A stretch of DNA of 64,000 nucleotides from Amorphophallus konjac (taxonomy: Eukaryota; Streptophyta; Magnoliopsida; Alismatales; Araceae): NCBI GenBank assembly GCA_022559845.1, contig CM040127.1, positions 34,310,708-34,374,707 of the forward strand, read 5' to 3'. The notes under the pieces were generated by a model. The model was not told the origin of the DNA. It saw only the letters and a list, made by a program, of their open reading frames with translations, and did not search any database. Made by a program: the position numbers and the translations under genes. Shown here one piece after another: positions 10,825 through 20,682 of the stretch. The stretch's first letter is position 1. The number at the start of each line of letters is the position of its first letter.

Positions 10825-12936
10825 CGGTGCCAACACCCGCCCTCTCTGGTAAGCTCGGCAAGTGGACGCTTATCCTCATGGAGTTTGACATCACCTTCGT
10901 CCCACGCAAGGCGATCAAGGGGCAAGGAATGGCGGAGTTCTTAGCAGCGCACCCTGTGCCAGAAGATTCATCACTTAACTTCGAGCTACCTGATGAAGAG
11001 GTGTTAGTGCCTTCTCAAGGAACTGGGGAGCATTCTAAAAACGTCCCACCTCAAGCGGAGCCGGGCGTCCTTACCCTCGACCTCCCACACTGGGAGTTGT
11101 ATTTTGATGGTGTCGGGCATCCTTACCCTCGGCCTCACAGACTATGTCTCGGGTGCCGGGATAGTTTTTGTATCTCTGCAAGGCGGCATTCTCCACAACT
11201 CTTGCACTCTCATGAAGTCCCTGACTAATAATGAGGCCGAGTACGAAGCGCTAATTATTGGGCTTCAACTAGCACTAGAGATGGACATCAAGTGCATCGA
11301 AGTGTACGGGGATTCTCAGCTCGTCATCCGATAAGTGTTGGCCATCTACGACGTCCGGAAGAAGAAGCTCATCCCCTACCATGCAACCGTCATGAGGCTC
11401 AAGGAAAAATTCTACCTATTTAAAATAGGCCATGTCCCACAGGACAACAACTCCCAAGCTGACGCTCTCGCAAAGTTGGCAGTAGCTTTGAAACTCCCGC
11501 CTGAGGGAGAGTTAAATATTACTGTCAGACACCGAAGGCTCATGCCGAGTGTACTCGACGAAGACTCCGGCCTCACCATCTACGAAGTCGACAACATTCA
11601 AGAGGAGAATACTCCCGAAGAAGAAGACTGGCGTGAGCCGATTATAAACATAAAGAATGGTTGGCTCCCTCCCGATCGAGTTCAGAGGGTGCAACTGCTA
11701 CGCAGAGCGACATCCTACCAGCTGATTGACGGCCTGCTTTTCAGGCTCGTCCATGAAAAGGACCGATCGGTCCTCCTACGGTGCCTTTCATCCAAGGAAG
11801 CAAAGAGCGTGATGCACGAGGTCCACTCCGGATTGTGCGGGGACCACCAAGCAGGAGTCAAGATGAAGAATAGCATCAAGCTCAAAGGGTTTTATTGGCC
11901 CACCATGTACGAAGACTACAACCAATACGCTCGTACATGCCACCAATGCCGAGCATTTGGACCGGTGCCTCGAAGGCCGCCCAACCCACTCCATCCAACT
12001 GCGCCTACTTGGCCATTCGCGGAGTGGGGCATAGACATTGTGGGACTATTCCCACCTTCATCTCAGGGCCGTAAGTTCATACTGGCCGCCACTGACTACT
12101 TCTCCAGATGGGCAGAAGCCGTCCCGCTACGGAAAGTCACAGGGGAAATAGTTGCCCGCTTCGTGAGGCACTACATTATATATAGATTCGGCACCCCTAG
12201 TCGGATTATATCCGATAATGGCACACCATTCAGGAACAAAACCATTTATGCTTTGGCATCTAAGTTCCATATTGACTGGATGACGTCATCAATCTACAAT
12301 CCCCAAGCCAACGGGTTGGCCGAGGCCTTCAACAAAACCCTCTGCAAGCTGCTGTCCAAGATAGTAGGTGGCCGCAAACGGGATTAGGGCGAGAAGGTCC
12401 ACGAAGCTCTATGGGCCTACCGGACCATTTACAAAACCCCCACGGGTTGTTCCGCATTCTCTTTGGTCTACGGAGCCGAAGCAGTGATCCCCGTAGAAAT
12501 CGAGCTGGCATCCTACCGCGTTGCTGTGCACGCCAGATTGCCAGGCCAAGACCAATCTAAAATAAAAAGAAGGCTCGAGGAATTGTCCAACCTTGAAGGT
12601 GAAAGACTCAGAGCCTATAAGCACTTACAAGTGTATCATGCCCGCATGACACGTGCCTATGATAAGCTGGTCAAGCAAAGGGCATTCAAGAAAGGCGACC
12701 TCGTCATGATTAAGGAAAAGGAGGTCCTCGCGGAAAGATCCAGCGGCAAACTCCAACCTAATTGGCTTGGGCCTTATGTCATCCAGAAGGTCTATGAAGG
12801 AGGGACCTATACGGTCGGCGACCACAAAGGAGACAATCCTTTCCCTCCTCTCAACGGCAAGCATATGAAGCTCTACCATGCGCCACCGCAAGAGCTTCTA
12901 CATCAGTCCTCACAGGACATTACCTCTCCCCAGTGA
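10825..12936 (+). pseudogene. Ty3/gypsy (Tat-like) pol remnant: RNase H and integrase
   Basis: Reads through the end of a first RNase H (GKWTLILMEFDITFVPRKA, then AEFLAAHP), a second archaeal-type RNase H (WELYFDGV; NNEAEYEALIIGL; GDSQLVI) and an integrase: a His/Cys zinc-binding region (HEVHSGLCGDH, then CHQCRAFG, 11818-11960), catalytic core with the aspartates in GIDIVG and ISDNGTPF and the glutamate in NGLAEAFNKT, and a C-terminal part to 12936. Paired RNases H are a known feature of Tat-lineage elements. The frame is broken by a shift near 11107-11130 and by stops at 11332-11334 and 12385-12387. Protease and reverse transcriptase are missing. Non-functional. Confidence 0.9.
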
Positions 12937-12949
12937 AGGTTCAAAAAAA

Positions 12950-13165
12950 AAATGGGGTTAAAAATACTGATACCCCGGCGGACTTAGTCACCCTTCAACG
13001 GTTGACTAAGGGAAAAAAGGCCATAGACCTGGTCGAGGTGAAAACCCGAAAGGGCGTCTCGGGTAAAAATGGGCAACCCCTCGATGTGAAAGCCCGCAAG
13101 GGCACATCGGAAAAAGCTAAAGGGGGTTAGCCTCGGCGAAAACCCGAAAGGGCGGTGAGGTTGGT
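12950..13165 (+). other. Three-hairpin GNRA module, copy 4
   Basis: Begins 14 bp after the integrase stop. A leader GGGGTTAAAAATACTGATACCCC can itself fold. H1: inner CCC-GAAA-GGG at 13045-13054, outer CGAGGTG/CGTCTCG, all seven pairs with two wobbles. H2: 13093-13102, loop GCAA, outer CGATGTG/CACATCG. H3: 13143-13152, loop GAAA, outer stem of about 11 positions with one G·G mismatch two pairs out from the bulge. The linker before H3 is CGGAAAAAGCTAAAGGGGG, near-identical in the other copies. Confidence 0.75.
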
Positions 13166-14867
13166 AATGTGAAAAAAAACACACACAAAAATATCCTCTT
13201 TTACCATGCTTTACGTTTACGGGTGGTTCTAAGTCAACGACTTCACCCTATAATGGCAAGAGCGTTATACTGATGCCTCAGCCATATCTCCTACGTTGCC
13301 CTGCGACACCCAGGCCCACCAGGCGTCCCGACATTGTCATACTCTGTCCCATCGGGATTAGCTATATTATGGACTTCCCGGGTTCGGATCCCGTGTCTCT
13401 CCGGGCTATCCAATCTGTCCTTCTAGTCCCATCGGGTTCGGCCTCCACATGCCCCTTTCGGGCTATCGGCCCATTTGGCCTACCGGCTTCTGGGTTTAGC
13501 TCGTATGTCTCTTTCGGGCAGTTAAACCCACTTACCCTTTTGTCCCACTGGGTTTGGCCTCAGTATGCCCTCTCGGGCTGCCAACTCATCTCATGTCTAT
13601 CGGCTTTCGGGTTTGACTCTCATACCCCTTTCGGGCTGTCAAATCTATCCTTTCAATCCCATCGGGTCTGGCCTCAGCATGCCCTCTCGGGCTGCCAACC
13701 CATCATGCCTTTCGGCTCATTTTACCTTCCTGGGTTTGGCCCCAGTATGCCCTCTCGGGCTGCCAACCCATCATGTCTTTCGGCTCATTTTACCTTCCTA
13801 GGTTTGGCCTCAGTATACCCTCTCGGACTGCCAACCCATCTTGCCTTTCAGCTCATTTTACCTTCCTGGGTTTGGCCTCAGTATGCCCTCTCGGGCCTTT
13901 CGGCTCATTTTACCTTATTGGGTTTGGCCTCAATATGTCCTCTCGGGCTGCCAACTCATCATGCCTTTCGACTCATTTTACCTTCTTGGGTTTGGCCTCA
14001 ATATGCCCTCTCAGGCTACCAACCCATCCTGCCTTTCGGCTCATTTTACCTTCTAGTGATTGGCCTCAGTACGCCCTCTCGGGCTGCCAGCCTACCTCAC
14101 CTTTCGGCTCATTTTACCTTCTAGGGTTTGGTTTCAGTATGCCCTCCCGGGCTGCCAACCCATCTCGCCTATCGACTTTAAGGTTTGATTCTCACGTCCC
14201 ACCAGGGCTGTCAAACCTATCTTTCTCCCATCGGGATTGGCCTCAATATGTCCTCTCGGGCTGCCAACCCATCTCGCCTATCGGCTTTCGGGTTTGACTC
14301 TCACGTCCCACTAGGGCTGTCAAATCCATCATTTCCTTCTTCTGGGTCTGGCCTACGCATACCCCTTTCGGGCTGTCAACCCATCCCGCCTCTTGGCCTT
14401 TAGACTTGACTCATATATCCCACCGGGATCGCCAAGTCTATTCCTTTGTCCTCATGGGCTTGGCCTCCGCATGCCCTTGTCGGGCTGCCAACCCTATTTG
14501 CCTAGGCTTGCGGATTTGATTCATACGTCCCACCCGGGCTGTCAAATCCTCTCTTTCATCCTTTCGAGTCTGGCCTATGCATGCCCCTTTCGGGCTGCCA
14601 ACCCATCTCGCCTATCGGCCTCCAGGTTTAACCCGCATATCCCTTCCGGACTATTAAACCTACTCCTTTGTTGTCCCCACCGGGCTTGGCGCATGCACGC
14701 CCCTTTCGGGTTGCCAACCCGTTCAACCTTTGGCTTTTGGATTTGGCTAATTGCGTCCCACTAGGGCAGTCGAATCCACCTATTTGTCCCACCTATGCGG
14801 CACACACGACCCTACGGGAGTGCCACTTTCCCCTTGCCTTTTGGCATTATAGGTTCAAAACAAAACA
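13166..14867 (+). repeat. Post-pol tandem array, core period about 60-70 bp
   Basis: Some 20 diverged units of the type TTTGGCCTCAGTATGCCC, TCTCGGGCTGCCAACCC, then CTTTCGGCTCATTTTACC. Period in the best part (13650-14130) is about 65 bp. Each unit has GCCC(TCTC)GGGC or GCCCCTTTCGGGC, which on the minus strand are GCCC-GAGA-GGGC and CCCGAAAGGG hairpins with GNRA loops. Long plus-strand frames (for example 13273-14124) are repeat artefacts rich in S, F, L and P. It separates module copies 4 and 5. Confidence 0.8.
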
Positions 14868-15080
14868 AAAAATGGGGTTAAAAGTACTGATGCCCCAGCG
14901 GACTTGGTTGTTTCTGTTAGGGGAGCAATCAAGGGCAAAAATACTTTAACCCGGTTAAGGTGAAAACCCGAAAGGGCGCCTTAGGCAAAAATGGGTACAC
15001 CCCTCAGTGTGAAAACCCGCAAGGGCCCACTGAAAAAAGCTAAAGGGGGTCAGTCCTGGCGAAAACCCGAAAGGGCAGTA
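14868..15080 (+). other. Three-hairpin GNRA module, copy 5
   Basis: Leader GGGGTTAAAAGTACTGATGCCCC. H1 at 14967-14976, loop GAAA, outer TAAGGTG/CGCCTTA pairs at all seven positions, with compensated differences from copy 4 (CG to TA, GC to AT). H2 at 15017-15026, loop GCAA, outer CAGTGTG/CCCACTG with one mismatch. H3 at 15066-15075, loop GAAA, weaker outer stem. It runs directly into a long foldback. Confidence 0.75.
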
Positions 15081-15282
15081 GGGCTCCATTGGTGACATTA
15101 ATAAATAAAGGACAGAAAAAAAAGCATACATGCAGTATGCTTTTTTCTGTCCTTTATTTATTAATGTCATCAAAAAAAGCATACTGGTAAAGTGATAAAA
15201 AAAAGCATATTGCATGTAAAGAGGATAGAAGCAAAAGCTGTTAAATTCTGTCCTTTATTTATTAATGTCACCAATGGAGCCC
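15081..15282. repeat. Foldback with perfect 37-bp arms plus an extra internal arm
   Basis: Arms 15081-15117 and 15246-15282 are perfect inverse complements over 37 bp. A third, inverted partial copy lies at about 15137-15170, so the left arm can instead pair with it, extended by AAAGCATAC/GTATGCTTT, around a loop of about five bases. The motif AAAAAAGCATA occurs four times. It looks like a foldback insertion or a replication snap-back; no target duplication was identified. Confidence 0.85.
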
Positions 15283-15523
15283 GAGACAAGCCCTCGGGAG
15301 TGACTCAAAAAAAAAGATTGGGGCACGAAGGCCCTATCCACAAGAAGAGGTCGAAGCCCATCAAACGCCAGACTCGCTCCTCCTCAGGTCAGCAAGGCGA
15401 GTATCACTTTGAAGAGCTTCCTCCTGGAGCCCCTCAAGCCTATGGCGAAAAATCTACATCGGCACGCGCAAGACTGCGCTCCTCTTAGGTCTCCCAGACC
15501 TCTTGCAAAAGTTCCTCCACTCT
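15283..15523. other. Linker, no gene seen
   Basis: GC-moderate sequence with open frames that are shadows of the antisense coiled-coil region. Nothing is recognised. Confidence 0.4.
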
Positions 15524-15838
15524 TCAAGAGGTCATCTGCTCGCGCTCGTAAGCGGCCTCGACCTGGGCACCCACCTCGGCCTGGGCCGCCCGAAGTCTGC
15601 AAAGCTGCAGCTCCTCCTGCTGAATGATCAGTTGAGTCCTCCCCCTTCGCTCCTGAATAGCGCGAAGGCGAGCGAACTCCTCCCATAAAGACGCAAGCTC
15701 AGTCATCTCGGCCTGGGCCGCCCGAAGTCTGCAAAGCTGCAGCTCCTCCTGCTGAATGATCAGTTGAGTCCTCCCCCTTCGCTCTTGAATAGCGCGAAGG
15801 CGAGCGAACTCCTCCCATAAAGACGCAAGCTCAGTCAT
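15524..15838 (-). CDS. Antisense coiled-coil ORF between pol and LTR (possible aORF remnant)
   Basis: A 104-residue frame antisense to the retrotransposon encodes two tandem copies of a 44-residue charged helix-prone unit (starts MTELASLWEEFARLRAIQER, ends RLRAAQAE), then EVGAQVEAAYEREQMTS. Heptad-like spacing of L, A and I with many E, R and Q suggests coiled coil. The two units (15707-15838 and 15575-15706) differ at about one base, so the duplication is recent. Some Tat-lineage elements (Grande, Retand) carry an extra antisense ORF at this position; I infer a decayed relative. A frame upstream (15831-16025) is offset and could be a broken N-terminal part. Expression is unknown. Confidence 0.35.
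   Translation of the reverse strand: MTELASLWEEFARLRAIQERRGRTQLIIQQEELQLCRLRAAQAEMTELASLWEEFARLRAIQERRGRTQLIIQQEELQLCRLRAAQAEVGAQVEAAYEREQMTS
15575..15838. repeat. Near-perfect 132-bp tandem duplication
   Basis: Two head-to-tail 132-bp units, 15575-15706 and 15707-15838, with one difference seen by eye (GCTCCTGAATAG versus GCTCTTGAATAG). The length is a multiple of three, so the antisense frame stays open. Confidence 0.9.
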
Positions 15839-16360
15839 CTAGGCGTCCCGAGGGAGACCAAATGCATGCATCTGACAATGCTACACCAAGTTGAGGACCA
15901 TTCGGCCACTCCATCCCAAGGGCCAGGAAACTCTGAAGCAGCTTTGAAGCTTCACTAGCTGAAGCTAAAACAAAGAAAGGAGTTGCCTTAGCCCGTGTAC
16001 GGCCGACATCTACCCAAACCAACATGCCCTAAGGGCTGGTCTACATCAACCTTGGCTATCACAAGTTAGCGGCGAGCCAGCTTCAACCTTCGGCCATACA
16101 CCGCAGTGGTTAGCCGACGCATCTTTGGCGACACCTCAATAGTTAGCCAGCTTTAACATTCGGCGACATACCTCAGCGGTCAGCTGACACTTCGACATGT
16201 TCGGATACACACCTCAGTGATCAGCCGACATATCTTTAGTGATACCTCAGCGGTCAGCCGACACAACGACTTTTGGCCAATGCTCCCCCAAGGGTTGGCC
16301 AATGTCAGTTTCCAGCTATCACAGCTCAACAGTCAATCAACGACGACTTAGACGGATGTG
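15839..16360. repeat. Degenerate repeats leading into the 40-bp array
   Basis: From about 16030 units of the type CCTCAGCGGTCAGCCGACA and ATGCCCTAAGGGCTGGTC recur with small inverted repeats (GCCCTAAGGGC). 15839-16030 has no feature beyond an offset open frame on the minus strand. Confidence 0.5.
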
Positions 16361-16860
16361 TCTCTCCGAGACAGACCTACATCAACTCCGGGCCAACAAG
16401 TCTCTCAAAAGCAGGCCTACATCAACTCCAGGCCAACAAGCCTCACCGAGGCAGGTCCACAGCAACTTTAGGCCAACAAGTCTCTCAGAAGCAGGCCTAC
16501 ATCAACTCCGGGCCAACAAGCCTCGCTGAGGCAGGTCCGCATCCACTCTAGGCCAACAAGTCTCTCAGAAGCAAGCCTACATCAACTCCGGGCCAACAAG
16601 CCTTGTCGAGGCAGGTCCGCATCAACTCTAGGCCAACAAGCCTCACCGAGGCAGGCCTACATCAATTCCGGGCCAACAAGCCTCGCCGAGGCAAGTCCAC
16701 AACAACTTCAGGCCAACAAGCCTCACCGAGGCAGGTCTACAACAACTCTAGACCAACAGACCTCGCCGAAGCAGGCCTACATCAACTACAGGCCAACAAG
16801 CCTCGTTGAGGCAGGTCTACATCAACTACAAGCCAACAAGCCTCTCCGAGGCATGCTCGC
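16361..16860 (+). repeat. Twelve-unit 40-bp tandem array without indels
   Basis: The motif GGCCAACAAG (or one close variant) occurs at 16391 and every 40 bp to 16831, twelve times with no change in register. Each unit carries a stem such as GCCTC/GAGGC around a 3-base loop (GCC, ACC, GCT, GTT, TCC), or a decayed version TCTCTCAGAAGC. Because 40 is not a multiple of three, all three frames read as repeat peptides; none is a real gene. Confidence 0.9.
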
Positions 16861-17106
16861 ATCAACCTTGGATCAATATGCCCTAAGGGCCGGTCCGCAT
16901 CAGCCCTAAAGATTGGCCAGCATCCAATTCCAGGCCAATATGTCCTAGGGGACGGTGTACATTAGCTTCTGCCAATATACCCTAAGGGTTAGTCAACATC
17001 ATCAACTTCAGAACAAAGTGCCTCGCCGAGGAGCAAAAAAAGAAGCGACGACGGAGGGCACGGACCGTCCGCCTCCGACTTTGACGCACGCTCCGTGGGG
17101 GGTATT
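16861..17106 (+). other. End of post-pol region and polypurine tract
   Basis: More ATGCCCTAAGGGC-type repeats to about 17000, then CGTGGGGGGTA at about 17093-17104, a purine-rich stretch directly before the TG start of the LTR, as expected for a polypurine tract priming plus-strand DNA synthesis. Confidence 0.5.
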
Positions 17107-17190
17107 TGTTGGCAACATTTTTTTGCCAACCTACATGTGCCACTGCAGTAGAGCAGCAGCAATGGCAGACCCTTCCGGGGTGGCACAAAC

Positions 17191-17509
17191 CATGGATGGC
17201 AGTATCGGCCGAAACCGATACGTTTCGGCCGAAACGTATCGGTTTCGGTCGATACCGAAACCGAAACGGGCCTTGTCACTGTAGCAAGTCCGAAACCGGA
17301 CCGAAACCGAAACCGGACCGAAACCGACCGAAACCGACCGAAACCGGACCGAAACCGTCTGGTTTCGGCCGAAACTAGACCTGCTCAATACATTTTTTGC
17401 CTTTTCTGACTGTTTTGAACCGGTTTCGGCCGAAACCGAAACCGAAACCGATACGTATCGGTTTCGGTACCGGCCGAAACCGATACCGAAACCGATACTA
17501 CCATCCTTG
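17191..17509. mobile_element. hAT-type MITE, GGTTTCGG-rich, 319 bp
   Basis: Flanked by a perfect 8-bp duplication GCACAAAC (17183-17190 and 17510-17517). Ends CATGGATGGCAGTATCGG and, inverted, CAAGGATGGTAGTATCGG. The interior is almost wholly CCGAAACC/GGTTTCGG iterations. No coding capacity. The 8-bp duplication and CA-GG termini point to the hAT superfamily. Confidence 0.9.
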
Positions 17510-18133
17510 GCACAAACCCATCTGGGGTGGAACACCTCTCCGGGGTGACACAGACCTGCCCGGGGTGAACCACTTGTCCAACACCTAGGCAGACCTCCCC
17601 GGGGTGGCCCAGACCCACCCGGGGTGAAGCAGGAGCAACAGCAGAACCACCTACCCGGGGTGGCAGCAAGGAAACAAAAGCCAAGTTGGGATTTTTGTGA
17701 GATGGGGGGTGTGGTCACCCCACTTCTCTCCCCCCCCCCTCGGGGGTTCTAGTCACCTCCATGGCCTTTGGTGAGCTTCACCCCCTCTCTCACTTAATGT
17801 GCAGGTTATGCAGCAGAGAATGGGCCAGCATGGAGTTGGAAGACCCGTACGGGTCGGGGGGACCCGTCCGGGGTCGCCCGACCCCGGGGAGGTCTGTGTG
17901 CAGCCGGGCAGGACTTGCCTGGGGTCAATCGACCCCGGGGGGACTTGCCCAGGGTCGATCCACCCCGGGCAGGACCGGCCCGGGGTCGTTTGACCCCGGA
18001 CGGGTCCAGGGACCTCCCACCCCGGGCCGGTCCCATCTCCCGCGCACGGAAACCAAAAAATGAGCTCCCCGGGGTCATTTTCCTCCCGTTTAACCCGTAC
18101 GGGTCCAAACGATCCCGGGGAGGTTCCCACTTC

Positions 18134-18140
18134 TATAAAT
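18134..18140 (+). promoter_or_regulatory. LTR TATA box
   Basis: TATAAAT followed by AGACCCC; placed after the GC-rich motif array and before the R-like segment, as in LTR promoters. Confidence 0.6.
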
Positions 18141-18517
18141 AGACCCCCAAGGGTCTAGAAGGGGACACGAAAAAGGGGGCTACAACCTACGCACTTGAAG
18201 CATCCAGCACTTGGAGTGTTTGTTCGTTGTTTTGACCCGCGAGGGGTAAGTCCCCGGGTCTTGTGTATATGCCCCTAAGGGGTATTTTTGTAATTATGCC
18301 CCTCAGTTGGCTATGTTTGTAAGTTTCTACGTCCCGGGATGACTAAATTAAGTAGTTCCACCCATATAACGGGGAATTATAAAAATGTCCTCTCCGGGGA
18401 CCGAGAAACAAAAATATCCTGTTGTTTGCAGTTATACCCTGCAACTTTTGTAATTGGGGCTACGCCCATATTTCCCGTGTTAGTACGGACTTTTGTACAG
18501 TGGACAACTCGCCAACA

Positions 18518-19260
18518 ATCCTTATACCCATTTGGGCCATAAATACAATCCATGACTTCATATGTCTTATTTATGCATTGACTGGGATAAATTATAGGAA
18601 AACCCCTAGGTTTCCCAAAATTGAATATGTACCCCTCCTTGGGCAAGATTGACACATGTGAGCCTTCTATGAAGCCCTTGTCACTCCTTCAGCTCGGGAA
18701 CGTTGTCAGCTCAGTCCGGCACTCAGATGTCACCCCAATCCTAGGTCTATGTAGGGTATGGTAAAATTACCAAAATACCCCTGTGACTTAGAAACGGCCT
18801 AGCAGCCCCCGTAACCCTCCAGAAATGGCCTCAATGTCTTGGGAAGCCGGGAACTTTATTCCATTTTCCTTCCAGCCCAAAAATTTCAGAAATACCCCTG
18901 GTCTGGGAAAATTACCAAAATACTCCTGCGTTGGTAAAATTACCAAAATACCCTCGGGGTTCAGAAAACCTCCCTCTACTTCAAGAATGCCTACGGCTTC
19001 CGTATATTTGTGTCTCTATTCCTAAATCTTAGGATTTTGCTCAGACTTAGCCCTAGCTCTATTAACTTGTTGGTGGTGAATGAGTGGTCATGGAGAGTCT
19101 CTCGAGTGAGCCTGCCCTCCACATCAGAACCTAAGGAGAGGACTTTGAGATTTCTTTGACAGTTAAACAAAGGTGTTCGGACGTTAGGCCGATGTAAATC
19201 AACACTGACTACGGCCAGTGGAGAGAGGTCCAGCACTCAAACCCAAATCGTCTGATACTA
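18518..19260 (+). other. U5/leader-like retrotransposon sequence
   Basis: Contains AATTACCAAAATACCCC-type repeats (18768-18955). The segment near 19155-19245 (AAAGGTGTTCGGACGTTAGG, then GACTACGGCCAGTGG) is clearly related to 25525-25605 next to the gag fragment. It is probably 5' leader sequence of a related element. No gene is seen. Confidence 0.45.
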
Positions 19261-20133
19261 TGCGCACCCACGGAATAACCCTCTATACATAGAGGAAATG
19301 TCTCTTTTCAATAATAACATTTTTACCGTCTATTTTTTCTACGCGAAAGATTCTGTGTTCCACAACTGCACTACCAATTTTATCAAATAAAGAGAGCTAG
19401 TACAATCATTATGGGTGGCTCAAGATACCACTGCCTCTAAAACATCAAAACAAACAAACAATCTGACTAAAAAAAAAGCCCAGGAAGGAGGAAACTACAG
19501 AAATTTTAAAAAGATAGCTGCTCCAAGCCTCCAATTGTGGGTAAAGTTGACTACCCTGCAACATATATCTTTGACATCTTGGAAAGTGGTTGTTGTGGCT
19601 AGATTTGTGTTTATTTAGAACAAAAAGGTGGGTAACCTTGTTATCATGTCCACGATATGTCAAATTGTATTGAGATATGTGGTACTGTCCATACCATGCA
19701 GTTGAACACATGAAGTGCCTTTTGCAACAAGACTCTGTGGGTTAGGCCCAAAGAAGGCAATGCCTCACGAGGGTTGGTTCAGCTCACGCTTGTATATCGT
19801 CAAGGCAGGACCTACATAGTACATTGTGCTCTAGTTCAGGGATGAGCCAGGTGGAAGGTGATGGGTTAGTTCAGGGATGAACTAGGATACCCTAGAGCTT
19901 GTATCTTAGTTGCTAGAAGTTGGAGACTAGAGAGGAATGACTTGGGGGACCAAAGGGAAGGGTGGAATTTTTAGGAAGTATTTTTCACACACATTCTCTC
20001 TCTCTCTCTCTACAAGACAAAACAGGCAAATTGGACTTGTCATTGTCCAAGAGACTAAAAATGCACCAATAGCAAGAGTCCATGGACACTCTCAGATGGC
20101 ATAGGGTGGCCACACATGGCACCACATGTCCAA
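19261..20133. other. No gene recognised
   Basis: AT-rich, with a CT microsatellite near 19995-20011. Nothing with recognisable coding or RNA features. Confidence 0.5.
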
Positions 20134-20141
20134 GATAGAAA

Positions 20142-20674
20142 TAGGCCTGTCAACGGAGTGGATACAAAGCGAATACATGACTATCCGTATCCGCTCCGTT
20201 TTAAAATTCGAATTATCCGAATTCGATCCGCTATCCAATAAATTATTATATTATTTATCTGTATCCGATTCGAATTAAAATGTTAAATTATTCAAATTAT
20301 CCGCTCCGCTTCGATTCAAATTCAAAAGTATATAAAATACAACTATAAAATGTCAAAAGTATATAAAATACATCTAGAAAATGTCAAAAATATATAAAAT
20401 AAACTCTAAATTAAAATACAACTAGAAAATGTCTAAATGTATCTACAATATTATTTATTTTATAATATATTATTTAAAAATATGTATTATATGATATATA
20501 ATATTACGAACGGATATTTTACGAAACGAATATTATAATATCCATATCCGCTCCGATTCAAATTCGGATATTATCCGTATCCGAAAAAACGAATACGAAT
20601 TCGAATATTATCCGCTAATACGGATTCGAATTCGAAGCGGATCCGGATAATATCCGAATCCGTTGACAGGCCTA
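20142..20674. mobile_element. hAT-type MITE, TATCCG-rich, 533 bp
   Basis: Perfect 8-bp target duplication GATAGAAA (20134-20141 and 20675-20682). Perfect 16-bp terminal inverted repeat TAGGCCTGTCAACGGA. Subterminal zones are packed with ATCCG/CGGAT and GAATTCG motifs; the middle is AT-rich and non-coding. A second copy lies at 53195-53714. Confidence 0.95.
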
Positions 20675-20682
20675 GATAGAAA

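Larger units (their letters stand above)
17107..18517 (+). mobile_element. 3' LTR of the Tat-like element (end uncertain)
   Basis: Starts TGTTGGCAACA right after the polypurine stretch; a candidate end GCCAACA at 18511-18517 makes a 7-bp terminal inverted repeat. Inside are arrays of CCGGGG and GACCCC motifs (17520-18120), a TATA box TATAAAT at 18134-18140, then R/U5-like text (GACCCGCGAGGGGTAAG; CCCCTAAGGGGTATTTTTG). A hAT MITE sits inside. The similar style of sequence continues past 18517, so the real end may be further right. No target duplication is testable because the 5' LTR is not in view. Confidence 0.5.

Noticed and set aside
13273..14297. Two long plus-strand open frames of 283 and 174 residues
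   Set aside because: Both are low-complexity readings of the 65-bp array; frames shift between units.
16361..16860. Regular 40-bp repeats resembling a CRISPR array
   Set aside because: The units are contiguous diverged repeats without unique spacers, in a plant retrotransposon; no cas genes.
17102..18522. Target duplication for the Tat-like LTR
   Set aside because: Bases before 17107 are internal to the element and the 5' LTR is not visible, so no valid comparison is possible.
19230..19270. Minus-strand ATAGTATCAGACGATTTGGG as a tRNA-Met primer site
   Set aside because: It matches TGGTATCAGAGC only partly and has no LTR end beside it.
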